From Candidatus Brachybacter algidus (GTDB lineage: Bacteria > Bacteroidota > Bacteroidia > Chitinophagales > Saprospiraceae), in the NCBI GenBank assembly GCA_016711705.1, contig JADJSK010000005.1, positions 124,001-188,000 of the forward strand: a DNA stretch of 64,000 nucleotides, read 5' to 3'. A program made the translations under genes and the position numbers. Shown one piece after another: positions 9,246-17,559 of the stretch. Position 1 is the first letter of the stretch. The number at the start of each line of letters is the position of its first letter. The notes under the pieces were generated by a model, which had not been told where the DNA came from, did not search any database, and saw nothing but the letters and a program-made list of their open reading frames with translations.

Positions 9246-10237
9246 AAAATTACGGGGTTGTCTTTTGGCTTTTTGTAAATCATGAAAATATGACTCACTG
9301 ATAGTTCAAAGCCGCCTGTAGGTTTGATAGCGTTCAAGGTGATATCATAAGATATACCTATTTTTGTGTTCTTAATATCCATTCCTGCAAGAAGTTGGAC
9401 CGCATCTCCAAACCTGTATCCCACTCCACCAATGATTCGATTGCCCTTTAAGCTATTTAATTTATAACCTCCGGCGATTTGAAGGGCGATATCTCTTTGG
9501 CCTGCCATCGTGCTGACATATAATGCAGGTATTATGTCAATTTTCTCTGCAATAGGTGCATCAGCCGTACCATATATATTAAAGCGCATTGGCATTCGGC
9601 TTGCACTTGATGTGACCAAGCCATATTTCGGTTTGTTTATATGCATGACAGCAAAGCCCATCTTTACTACACCACCTTCCTGAAGTCCTAGGGTATATTG
9701 CAGACCTGCGTTAATGTCCCCATAATTTACTTTCTGATCATTGATGCTCATGAGATCTGTTGATGGCACAGGATTGTTGATCCCATCTTCGAATAAGATC
9801 TTATTTTTATCACTTACAGATCTTGCGACCAGACCATAAGAGGCTCCAATGGTTATTGAGGATGTTAAATCCTTATTCAAACCGATGTGATATGCCGCTG
9901 AACCGGTAAAATTTGAGGTTTTCAAACCTGCAGCTCCTGCCTGATCCTGAAGAAATGTTAATCCTACACCTACCCAATGATTAGCTCTAAATCCTTTTAT
10001 GATGGGCGCATCTACATAAACGGAAGGCGTGACATATACATGTGAAAGATTATAGTTTTGATCCCGTATGATACCACCAGCTCTGAAGGTACCTAGATAA
10101 TCCCCTGTTTTAGCCGGGTTCAAGGTAATCGGTGCATCATAGAATCTGGTAAAGTGAATATCCTGTCCAATCAGATTGGTCCATGATAGACAGATGCACA
10201 ACAAAAATGGTAAACTCTTTAAATTCATAAAAGTCAT
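9230..10237 (-). CDS. PorP/SprF family type IX secretion membrane protein
   Basis: 335-aa outer-membrane beta-barrel of the PorP/SprF family. The signal peptide ends near GQDIHFTRFYDAP, where the typical N-terminal motif of the family (xFxxFxxxPxxLNPAxTG) is clearly seen as FTRFYDAPITLNPAKTG. The rest is alternating beta strands. Family members pair with OmpA-like proteins and are thought to anchor specific T9SS substrates or adhesins at the surface; many genomes hold several copies. It is co-transcribed with the OmpA-family gene that overlaps its 3' end. The ATG at 10228 (MNLKSL) is an alternative start. Confidence 0.92.
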   Translation of the reverse strand: MTFMNLKSLPFLLCICLSWTNLIGQDIHFTRFYDAPITLNPAKTGDYLGTFRAGGIIRDQNYNLSHVYVTPSVYVDAPIIKGFRANHWVGVGLTFLQDQAGAAGLKTSNFTGSAAYHIGLNKDLTSSITIGASYGLVARSVSDKNKILFEDGINNPVPSTDLMSINDQKVNYGDINAGLQYTLGLQEGGVVKMGFAVMHINKPKYGLVTSSASRMPMRFNIYGTADAPIAEKIDIIPALYVSTMAGQRDIALQIAGGYKLNSLKGNRIIGGVGYRFGDAVQLLAGMDIKNTKIGISYDITLNAIKPTGGFELSVSHIFMIYKKPKDNPVILCPRI

Positions 10238-10319
10238 TTGCCTGTTTAGAATTAGAAACGGGATAAAAATAGGTAAATTTATGGTTTAGAAATAAAAAAT
10301 ATCAATAGATTAGAATAAG

Positions 10320-11759
10320 CTATTGAATTATAATCCTTTGCGATGCAATATAAGATGGTCCGATCAACTTAATTATAAAGAATCCTTTTCCATAAGCAGT
10401 CATATCCATAGTTTCAATATCCGAATTTGTATCAACCGATTTTCTTGACAGCATATGTCCACTCATATCTAAAACCTCTATAATGAGACGATCCTTATTA
10501 TCTGATACTTTAACTTGAATGACGTTTTGAACTGGATTCGGATAAATTTCAAAGCTCAAATCGTTGACGGTTTTATTCGACGATAAACAATCACTGGCCG
10601 ACCCAATTTGCTTTGCAAAAAAAGTAGCGAGAGATTTTGTCCGAACAAATATATCATCGACTGCATGACCTGTTAATCCGGGAAATAAACCCTGAAGCAA
10701 GCAATCTGCATAGTTCTCTGTAAATTCTGCATTGAAAGTAGGCATCGTAACTCCGTTAGCTTCATTATTTACAATTAAGTTTCTAATGCCTCCATTGCCA
10801 TATACTTCCGGAACATTCTTAAGATAGTTACAACCTGAGTATTGGACAGCGCATGCAGATAGCCCTGCCATGACCTTACTACGTCCAAAAGGAACAATTA
10901 GATCATTCGGCTGCGCATACATATATAATGCAGGGAGCGGATAAGTATTGTCTTGTGAGGCTAAGAAGTCATTCATAATTCCACCGAAAAATGAAGCTAC
11001 ACCTTTAATTCTGTAATTATTGTTTTCCAAATGAATAGTTCCTTGAATTCCTCCTAAATCAGGCCTCCGAAGATCCATCATTCCGATTGGAAAGGCTTCA
11101 GGTGGCACACAAGCATTTTGATATTGCATAGCGGGAGCAGAAACCTCAGCTATTTCTTTTGTCAACTCACTTCTTTCTGATTCATCATCCAGATAAGCAC
11201 TTGCCATTGTTATGAATCCTCCGGCACTTTCTCCAATTAAAAAAACATTGTTCGGGTCAATATTAAATTGGTCTTTGTTGGAAATCATGTACCTAATGGC
11301 GCCCCTGCAATCCTGCATACCACGATAGTTGCCACGATACCATTCAGCACTGTCTGCCATATTAAGGCAACCCCAATCCTGAACAGCACATGTGATGTAT
11401 TCTTCCGTTTGAAACATGCCAAGCCGGTAATTGATAGCCACTGCCACATATCCTTTTTTAGCGAATTCTTTCATCCACAACTGGATGTCATATTCTTCTT
11501 TATTTCCTGCAAGAAAGGAACCTCCATGCACCACCAGGACAAGTGGTCGACCACATTCAGGAATAGTATCATTTATGGGAAATGCAATATCGCAGCGCAA
11601 TGCCTGTTCTTTTCCGGTGTAATCGATGGCATAACCATAGACAGAATCCTTGTGTATTTCAATATCGTATTCCGAATCAACCCAAGGCTGTGAAATGGCA
11701 GTTTGAACAAAAAATATTGTTAGGAAGAAGAAAAGACCATTTTTCAACATAGTATTCAA
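10320..11759 (-). CDS. secreted carboxylesterase-like alpha/beta hydrolase with T9SS sorting domain
   Basis: 479-aa secreted hydrolase. The signal peptide is followed by a type-B carboxylesterase/lipase fold: oxyanion motif VVHGGSFLAG, nucleophile elbow GESAGG, an Asp candidate in QPNDLIVPFG and a His in LTGHAVDD. Residues about 400-479 are a T9SS type A sorting domain (IYPNPVQNVI ... GKGFFIIKL ... SQRIIIQ), so the enzyme should be exported and attached or released at the cell surface. Many Cys residues suggest disulphides. It stands alone upstream of the PorP group and downstream of prs. Substrate unknown. Confidence 0.9.
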   Translation of the reverse strand: MNTMLKNGLFFFLTIFFVQTAISQPWVDSEYDIEIHKDSVYGYAIDYTGKEQALRCDIAFPINDTIPECGRPLVLVVHGGSFLAGNKEEYDIQLWMKEFAKKGYVAVAINYRLGMFQTEEYITCAVQDWGCLNMADSAEWYRGNYRGMQDCRGAIRYMISNKDQFNIDPNNVFLIGESAGGFITMASAYLDDESERSELTKEIAEVSAPAMQYQNACVPPEAFPIGMMDLRRPDLGGIQGTIHLENNNYRIKGVASFFGGIMNDFLASQDNTYPLPALYMYAQPNDLIVPFGRSKVMAGLSACAVQYSGCNYLKNVPEVYGNGGIRNLIVNNEANGVTMPTFNAEFTENYADCLLQGLFPGLTGHAVDDIFVRTKSLATFFAKQIGSASDCLSSNKTVNDLSFEIYPNPVQNVIQVKVSDNKDRLIIEVLDMSGHMLSRKSVDTNSDIETMDMTAYGKGFFIIKLIGPSYIASQRIIIQ

Positions 11760-11790
11760 TTTTATAAATGTAGAAAAAAGTCATGCTTAA

Positions 11791-12720
11791 TTACTCTACA
11801 AACAATGCAGAGATAGATCTATGTTCGTGAGTATTGCGAATCGCTCTGGCAAATAATTTTGCTGTGGAAAGCACTCTTATTTTGGAAGACTTTTGTTTTA
11901 GAGGTATAGTATCAGTCACGATCAATTCAAGTAAGTTTGAATTCTCAATAGTTTCATAAGCCTTACCGGATAAGACCGGATGCGTGCATAGTGCACGAAC
12001 ACTCTTAGCACCTTTTGCTAATAATGCGTCGGCAGCTTTACACAAAGTACCGGCAGTGTCCACTAAGTCATCTACCAGAATCACATCAGCACCTTCCACC
12101 TCTCCAATGACCGTCATCCCAGCTACTTCATTCGCTTTTTCACGATATTTATCACAAATGACTAAATCCTTTTTGAAGTATTTAGCATACACTCTTGCCC
12201 TCTTAACTCCCCCTACATCAGGCGAAGCGAACTTTACATCAGCAAGATCAAGACTTTGGATATATGGCATGAAGATCGCCTCAGATTTCAAGTGATCCAC
12301 AGGGATATCAAAGAATCCCTGAATTTGTTCCGCATGAAGATCCATTGTCATCACACGATCAGCGCCTGACGCCTGAAGAATATTGGCGATCATTTTAGCG
12401 GAAATCGGGACTCTTGGCTTGTCTTTTCTGTCCTGACGGGCATATCCAAAATATGGTATTACGGCAGTGATGTAACCTGCTGAAGCGCGCTTTGCAGCGT
12501 CCATAAACAATAGTAGTTCGAACAAATTATCCGATGGCGGAAAAGTAGATTGTATGAAAAAGACATAAGCTCCACGGACTGATTCATTGATCACAGTTTG
12601 AATTTCTCCGTCACTGAATCTGCTGATAGTCCTCGAGCCAAGCGGCTGACCATAATAGTCACTGATTTTTTCAGAAAGATATTCTGATGCTGCACACGAA
12701 AACAATTTAACTTCAACCAT
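11791..12720 (-). CDS. prs: ribose-phosphate pyrophosphokinase
   Basis: Makes PRPP from ribose 5-phosphate and ATP for nucleotide, His and Trp synthesis. The class I signature is complete: SRFSDGEI, the ATP loop YARQDRKDKPR, MDLHAEQIQGFF and the PRPP-binding loop VILVDDLVDTAGT. I choose the ATG at 12720 (309 aa, MVEVKLFS), the usual family N-terminus, over a GTG at 12753. GGAG lies just upstream of this ATG, and the predicted promoter places the transcript start at about the GTG, which rules that start out. Confidence 0.95.
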   Translation of the reverse strand: MVEVKLFSCAASEYLSEKISDYYGQPLGSRTISRFSDGEIQTVINESVRGAYVFFIQSTFPPSDNLFELLLFMDAAKRASAGYITAVIPYFGYARQDRKDKPRVPISAKMIANILQASGADRVMTMDLHAEQIQGFFDIPVDHLKSEAIFMPYIQSLDLADVKFASPDVGGVKRARVYAKYFKKDLVICDKYREKANEVAGMTVIGEVEGADVILVDDLVDTAGTLCKAADALLAKGAKSVRALCTHPVLSGKAYETIENSNLLELIVTDTIPLKQKSSKIRVLSTAKLFARAIRNTHEHRSISALFVE

Positions 12721-12757
12721 GGACTCCGGATTAGGATGCGTTTTATATATCACGATT

Positions 12758-12786
12758 CAAAGGTAAAAATTTACTTCTTTTAACAA
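12758..12786 (-). promoter_or_regulatory. Bacteroidota-type promoter for prs
   Basis: On the minus strand TACCTTTG (12765-12758) matches TAnnTTTG, and a TTG (12786-12784) lies 18 bp upstream. The predicted transcript starts near 12752, giving a leader of about 32 nt before the ATG at 12720. Confidence 0.6.
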
Positions 12787-12798
12787 CTATATATAAGG

Positions 12799-14535
12799 TC
12801 AAAGTTTTCGACTACGTGGCATAAAAGAAAAAATAATCAGTCCCAACGTCATTAACCCAATTAAATATACAATGTAATCACCCCATTTACTGTAAAGCGT
12901 TTTGCTTTCATTGTAATATACCTTGTCCCGGATCACAGCATCCACTTCATATTCCGTCTCCATTCTGGTATCACCTCGTTGATTAATAAAACACGAAGTA
13001 CCTGTATTGGCAGATCTTACGATGTCTTTTCTATTTTCAATAGCCCTTAATCTTCCGATGGCCAAATGCTGTAAATGCCCGGGTGTGTTGTCCCACCAAC
13101 CATCATTAGTTACAATGGCAAGCAATCCTGCGCCTTTATCGACATATCCGCTGACCCAACCGCCATATATGCTTTCATAACAGATAATAGGTGCAATCGA
13201 CTTATTCCCAAAAGTGAAATTGGATGGAGCATCTTGTGGAGCAAAGCCTTCATAAGTTCCCCCTAGCTTTTTAACCAAAGGTTTAAGAAATGGAAGCACA
13301 TGCTTAAAAGGAAATAATTCGGCACCGGGAACAAACTTTGATTTATGGTATTCCTGAATTTTTGAACTATCTTTTTCCAGCATCAGCGCTGCATTGTATA
13401 ATTCATAGTACATTTCGCCCTGCGCTCTTACCGTAGAACGATCAGGTCTTTCCCGAAAAGTATGGTAACCTCCTATTCCAGCTAGAATATGTGCATTTGG
13501 TGCTTGTCCAAATAAGGTATGAAGTTTCTGAATCGCGGGATTGGTGCCATAAGGGTCATCCAAATTAACTGGATCGAATACTGTTTCAGGATATATAATC
13601 AGATCCGTTTTATCATCGATATTTGATTGCGAAAGCGCCATGATCTTTTCTATTTGCACCTCTTCAGGAATGTCAAACTTCTTATAGTGAGGCTCATAAT
13701 TTGGTTGGATGATAGTTACATCCACTGCTTCACCTTTTTCTTTATACCCAAAATACATTAAAATAGAGATCAGACATGGTATGATCAGCACAGCAGCGCT
13801 GATTCCCACCCATTTCCTCTTATCGGAAGGTATCGCAAATATCGAAGTAAAAATAACAATATTTAAGATCCAAATCCACAATGAACCTCCGAAATAGCCC
13901 GTGTATTCATACCATTGTATCAATGGATATGCAGTAGCCATGCTATTCCCAAGCGTCAACCAAGGCCATGAAATATCCCAGAAGGAATGAATATATTCGA
14001 ACATGATCCAACATCCAGCAAGTAGAAAATATTTCCAGATACCGGATTTATTATGTGTTAATTTATGATAAACCAGCCATGGAAGGGTCATCAGCAGTGC
14101 ATTGGCTACATTGGCGACCATGCCAGCGAAATACGCTGTATTGGCAACCCAGAAGGTTGTTAGTAAGTTCCATAACCAAAATCCAAAGAAAAGATATTTG
14201 AAAAGGAGACCTGTTTTTGCTTTTTTGAAATGGCCAATCATTTCTTTTTCGACCATCATCAAGGGAATAAATCCAACGATCATACCCACAAATAAAGGGC
14301 TTGGCGGAAAACCAATAGTGAGCAGGACCCCTGAAAACAAAGAGAGTTTTAACCATCTCTGGTGCATTGAATCCTTTGCGATTGCTTTAAAACTTAATTG
14401 CAGCACAATAGCGAATATGCTACCGTAATTAAAAAGTGGAATAAATCCCCATAGTGGCCGGTGCATCATCATATAGGAGGTTATGGCCAATACAAGAGCA
14501 CTCACAAACAAGCCTAAGGCGCGCATTTTATTCAT
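12799..14535 (-). CDS. lnt: apolipoprotein N-acyltransferase
   Basis: Inner-membrane enzyme that adds the third acyl chain to the N-terminal Cys of lipoproteins. The N-terminal half (residues 1-265) has about seven or eight membrane segments. The C-terminal periplasmic CN-hydrolase domain has the Glu-Lys-Cys triad in IIYPETV, KSKFVPGAE and IICYESIYG, plus VTNDGWWDNTPG and the GRLRAIE segment. A final membrane helix ends the protein. 578 aa fits the family. The many lipoproteins in this window (4351, 58698, 60368, 61232) are candidate substrates. Confidence 0.95.
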   Translation of the reverse strand: MNKMRALGLFVSALVLAITSYMMMHRPLWGFIPLFNYGSIFAIVLQLSFKAIAKDSMHQRWLKLSLFSGVLLTIGFPPSPLFVGMIVGFIPLMMVEKEMIGHFKKAKTGLLFKYLFFGFWLWNLLTTFWVANTAYFAGMVANVANALLMTLPWLVYHKLTHNKSGIWKYFLLAGCWIMFEYIHSFWDISWPWLTLGNSMATAYPLIQWYEYTGYFGGSLWIWILNIVIFTSIFAIPSDKRKWVGISAAVLIIPCLISILMYFGYKEKGEAVDVTIIQPNYEPHYKKFDIPEEVQIEKIMALSQSNIDDKTDLIIYPETVFDPVNLDDPYGTNPAIQKLHTLFGQAPNAHILAGIGGYHTFRERPDRSTVRAQGEMYYELYNAALMLEKDSSKIQEYHKSKFVPGAELFPFKHVLPFLKPLVKKLGGTYEGFAPQDAPSNFTFGNKSIAPIICYESIYGGWVSGYVDKGAGLLAIVTNDGWWDNTPGHLQHLAIGRLRAIENRKDIVRSANTGTSCFINQRGDTRMETEYEVDAVIRDKVYYNESKTLYSKWGDYIVYLIGLMTLGLIIFSFMPRSRKL

Positions 14536-14540
14536 ATAGC

Positions 14541-14548
14541 CAAAGATA
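14541..14548 (-). promoter_or_regulatory. -7 element directly at lnt start
   Basis: TATCTTTG (minus strand, 14548-14541) fits TAnnTTTG and ends only 5 bp before the ATG at 14535, so an lnt transcript from it would be nearly leaderless. I see no good -33 TTG. Confidence 0.35.
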
Positions 14549-14610
14549 GGAGAATTGATAAAACTGGAAAGTAAAATTTTATGTGGGATGTGTATTAAAT
14601 GTGAAAAGGC

Positions 14611-14692
14611 AATCAGTAATCAGTAATCAGTAATCAGTATTCAGTATTCAGTAATCAGTAATCAGTAATCAGTAATCAGTAATCAGTAATCA
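14611..14692. repeat. heptamer tandem repeat AATCAGT, about 12 copies
   Basis: 11.7 copies of AATCAGT; two copies read ATTCAGT. It lies 76 bp upstream of lnt. The same word recurs at 16653-16690. Confidence 0.9.
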
Positions 14693-14969
14693 AAATAATT
14701 AGTCAGGGAACGTATTCAAAATTACATAATCAATAATTATTCTGGAAAAGAAAAAAATTATAATGACTTTTCAGTCTTCGCGTTCAATAGCCCTTGACTT
14801 TAGTCAGGGAAAAAATCCAATAACAAAATAACAAAAAGGCCTGAAAGGTCGCCTCCCTCAAGCGAATTGCGAAAGCTTTTCGCGAATTGAGTAATACCAA
14901 AATATTTTTTGGTCTCACTTAAATTTGCGATAAGTACAATACCTACAGGATAGGGTCGCCTTAAAATAA

Positions 14970-15033
14970 AATTTCAAAATGGTTACTGTAAGGACATGTC
15001 GCGACCTGTCCCTACAGTAACCATTTTGAAATT
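14970..15033. repeat. 64-bp palindromic element, copy 1
   Basis: 21-bp perfect inverted arms (AATTTCAAAATGG... and its complement) surround a centre with GGACATGTCGCGACCTGTCC. A related element with the same centre and similar arms lies at 19928-19993. It is REP- or MITE-like, with no coding capacity. Confidence 0.8.
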
Positions 15034-15070
15034 CTCGCTTTCCAACATAAACAGTTCGACCCTCAAATTC

Positions 15071-15110
15071 TCACCTCCTCACCTCCTCACCTTCTCACCC
15101 CTTAACCTCA
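15071..15110. repeat. octamer repeat overlapping a stop codon
   Basis: Five copies of a degenerate 8-mer (TCACCTCC and variants). The last copy contains the stop codon of the minus-strand gene ending at 15108. Confidence 0.7.
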
Positions 15111-15434
15111 CTTATACACCAACCTCATACTCTTTCTCCAAAAAGCACCGTTCAATGCCGCCAGACCGCCAAGCAATCCACCTATCAAAAGTGTGATGAT
15201 GATCAACCCAACTTTAGACCCATTAATTGGAAGTAAATAAGCAACTCTTTCCAGGATGGAACTTCCCACTTTACTTGATAAAATTATAACCAGAAAACCC
15301 CAATAAATAATAATACTAAAAGCACCCATCAAAAATGCGTGAAATTGGGTGATCTTAAAGAAGAAGCCTAGAAGCAAAGGAGCGATAATGATGAGCCACC
15401 ACGGTCCGACATAGGTAAAGAGCGATGTGAGCAC
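15108..15434 (-). CDS. small membrane protein, unknown
   Basis: 108-aa protein with three likely membrane segments (about residues 10-28, 33-52 and 74-95) and a basic C-terminus (FWRKSMRLVYK). No family recognised. Start context is weak, but the hydrophobic periodicity and the position next to the stop-linked repeat support a real gene. It may pair with the hemin-degrading factor gene upstream on the same strand, but a 114-bp gap with another repeat separates them. Confidence 0.6.
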   Translation of the reverse strand: MLTSLFTYVGPWWLIIIAPLLLGFFFKITQFHAFLMGAFSIIIYWGFLVIILSSKVGSSILERVAYLLPINGSKVGLIIITLLIGGLLGGLAALNGAFWRKSMRLVYK

Positions 15435-15509
15435 AAAGGTGATCGCGAAGAATGCCAGAAATTTGAAAAAAATTTATTTCATTTGCTGCTCACATACATC
15501 GGAGCTTCA

Positions 15510-15540
15510 TTCTAATTTCTAATTTCTAATTTCTAATTTC
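15510..15540. repeat. heptamer repeat TTCTAAT
   Basis: 4.4 perfect copies of TTCTAAT, ending 8 bp from the stop codon of the hemin-degrading factor gene. Confidence 0.8.
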
Positions 15541-15548
15541 GTATCTAT

Positions 15549-16586
15549 TTACCCATAAACCTCCACCAACTTCCGCCACTCCTGCAATTCCTCTACTCCC
15601 GGCTTTCTCTTCCCAAAGACCTGAAGTATTTGTTCACCATGGCTGTTAAAACATTCTACTGAAGTGACAAAGCCATCCAATGTCGGTTTTCTCACAATCC
15701 AACACTGATCGATTGAACTTTCTATCAGATGCAGATTAAACTCCGGATCCAGCACATTCAACCATTCATTATGATCCACCAAGCTATTAATCCGCCCCGT
15801 AAAAATCTGCAATGCGCCTTTATTTGCCACAAAAATCATGATTGGAAGCTGTGTTTTGACGGCATCTTTCAATACGTTTCGGAGTGTTTTTTCTTCTACT
15901 CTGACAGCATAACCTCCGACTGGAGCCAACCTAAGCGCCTGAGTTCTGGTCAGATTGTATTTATAAATCATTGGGAAGAATTCATGCGTATCACGTAAGG
16001 ATATCCATTCATGTCGGAATCCTTCCACATCAATAAGCGCATCGCTAATTTCAGCTTCCTTTTCAGGTTTTGGAGCGATTATCCCTTCCCATTGCTGAGA
16101 TGGTGACTTGAATTCATCCACCAGCAAGTGAAAATGCTCCACATTGCTTTTATCATTCAGAAAAATCTTGTGCATGGCCTCTCCTTCCTTGCTGAAAAAC
16201 TGAAGACTGCATTTCAATCTATCTTCTGTCTGCTCCATCGAGGCAAAAGCATATGCCCAGTGATTAAAAAATATCCGAAGGTCGATCGCCTCCCCTACAA
16301 AAACTCCTACAAGCGCTTTGTCAAGAATACCATTTGCATAATATCCCTTTCGCTCCATTACGCAGTCATCATTGCGAGTCAGTGCCATGACATAACCCAG
16401 ACCAACTGCACGTATTAATATTTCATTAAACTCAGGTCTCAAAATAGTAACTTCTCTTCCCAGTTGAGTGATTAGTAATTCCAGTTCAGATACACCTATG
16501 ATGGAAGCAGCTGACCTGATCCTTAGACCCGGTTGCTCCGATCGGAGGCTGTCCCATTTTTCTTTCAATAATAGTGTATCATCCAT
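15549..16586 (-). CDS. hemin-degrading factor (HemS/ChuS/HmuS family)
   Basis: 345-aa cytoplasmic heme-binding/degrading protein built from two similar halves (about 20-165 and 190-340). The first half has GYVMALTRND and the second GYAVRVEEKTLRNVL; the DTHEFFPMIYKYNL segment (about residue 206) carries the His that is the heme ligand in HemS. Family members bind heme after import and some cleave it to release iron. No heme receptor or ABC importer lies beside it here, which is unusual for the family. Confidence 0.88.
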   Translation of the reverse strand: MDDTLLLKEKWDSLRSEQPGLRIRSAASIIGVSELELLITQLGREVTILRPEFNEILIRAVGLGYVMALTRNDDCVMERKGYYANGILDKALVGVFVGEAIDLRIFFNHWAYAFASMEQTEDRLKCSLQFFSKEGEAMHKIFLNDKSNVEHFHLLVDEFKSPSQQWEGIIAPKPEKEAEISDALIDVEGFRHEWISLRDTHEFFPMIYKYNLTRTQALRLAPVGGYAVRVEEKTLRNVLKDAVKTQLPIMIFVANKGALQIFTGRINSLVDHNEWLNVLDPEFNLHLIESSIDQCWIVRKPTLDGFVTSVECFNSHGEQILQVFGKRKPGVEELQEWRKLVEVYG

Positions 16587-16652
16587 GAATTGTTCGAAGC
16601 AGTTGGTTTACTTGCAAAGTTGCAATTATTTATTAAAAAACTCAAGCTTATC

Positions 16653-16690
16653 ATCAGTAATCAGTAATCAGTAATCAGTAATCAGTAATC
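16653..16690. repeat. heptamer repeat ATCAGTA
   Basis: 5.4 perfect copies of the 7-mer ATCAGTA (the same word as at 14611), upstream of the hemin-degrading factor gene. Confidence 0.85.
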
Positions 16691-16784
16691 GAAAAGTCCA
16701 ATATTATAAGAAGAGTTCTATCTATTCTAAAATTTCTATATTCACTATGAAGAATAGTCATCTTATTTCCACAATGGAGCTATC

Positions 16785-16819
16785 AGCCAATAGCTAATAG
16801 CTGGTAGCCAATAGCCAAT
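16785..16819. repeat. heptamer repeat AGCCAAT
   Basis: Five copies of AGCCAAT with a few substitutions, ending 15 bp from the stop codon of the penicillin acylase C-terminal fragment. Confidence 0.7.
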
Positions 16820-16834
16820 AACGATAACCGCAAC

Positions 16835-17521
16835 TTACGGTTCAAACGTTATCGCCCTAAGTATCCTCTTGCTCGCAGCCTCATCTGCTCGCATAAACCA
16901 TAGTTTAAAATACTCACCCGCAGCCCAGGTACTTACTCCTGTATCATAATAAGGACTGCCGGGATGACCGGATTGGCCGCCAGGGTATACACCGTAAGCT
17001 TCGATGGTATCAGTCAGAGATATGATCATTTTCCAGGACGGGCCATGGCTTTTCTTAGTTGCATTTACGATACCTTCTCCACCGCCTACATTGAGTTCAA
17101 GCCTGCTCAGCGACGTCATGTTCTGTTTCACATCGATCAAATGAGGAATGCATGTTCCTTTGTGCAGACCCCATTTCAATTTATTTTCCTTTTTCATTTG
17201 ATTTAGTGCAGGCAAAATAGAAACAAAGCTTGTCTTTAATTGATCCGCAAATGTTTCTTTCTGAGGTGTAAAAATATTATCCACACATTTAAAATTCTTA
17301 TTTTTCATAAGGTCCTGCACTATGGTGTTATGCTCCGGCATAAGTCCTATAACTGACTTTTTAAGCTCATCCCCCCAGATATTGTATTCCAATGAGTCCA
17401 TGAGTGTCTGATAAATAGTAGCTCCTTCAGATTCAGCATCATTAAGTTTATCCCAGTTTTTCAATAATTTAAGCCACTCTTTTTCTTCTCCTGATAAGGG
17501 ACATACTGTCCAATGTCTCAA
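16835..17521 (-). CDS. penicillin acylase family, C-terminal fragment
   Basis: 228-aa open frame that continues the penicillin acylase reading frame of the 17560-19296 fragment. It contains the family's C-terminal landmarks: LSGEEKEWLKLLKNWD, NVGGGEGIVNA, GPSWKMIISL and YPGGQSGHPGSPYYD. The apparent start is not a true one. Removing one base from the GGG at 17498-17500 and one from TTTTT at 17566-17570 joins both parts with about 20 linking residues (LQNDNFNTRAHQILP and on) into a protein of about 810 aa, the normal family length. Confidence 0.8.
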   Translation of the reverse strand: MRHWTVCPLSGEEKEWLKLLKNWDKLNDAESEGATIYQTLMDSLEYNIWGDELKKSVIGLMPEHNTIVQDLMKNKNFKCVDNIFTPQKETFADQLKTSFVSILPALNQMKKENKLKWGLHKGTCIPHLIDVKQNMTSLSRLELNVGGGEGIVNATKKSHGPSWKMIISLTDTIEAYGVYPGGQSGHPGSPYYDTGVSTWAAGEYFKLWFMRADEAASKRILRAITFEP

Positions 17522-17559
17522 ATATCAACGGAAGAATTTGATGTGCTCTCGTATTAAAA

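Larger units (their letters stand above)
14536..15107. other. repeat-rich spacer between lnt and a small membrane protein gene
   Basis: No gene seen. It holds a 12-copy heptamer tract, a small hairpin-like segment with the words TAGTCAGGGAA (twice), a 64-bp palindromic element and an octamer tract reaching the next stop codon. It looks like a collecting point for small repeats. Confidence 0.6.

Noticed and set aside
14611..14692. CRISPR-like or origin iteron repeats
   Set aside because: 7-bp direct tandem copies without spacers, and similar tracts occur at many unrelated loci; no dnaA or rep gene nearby.
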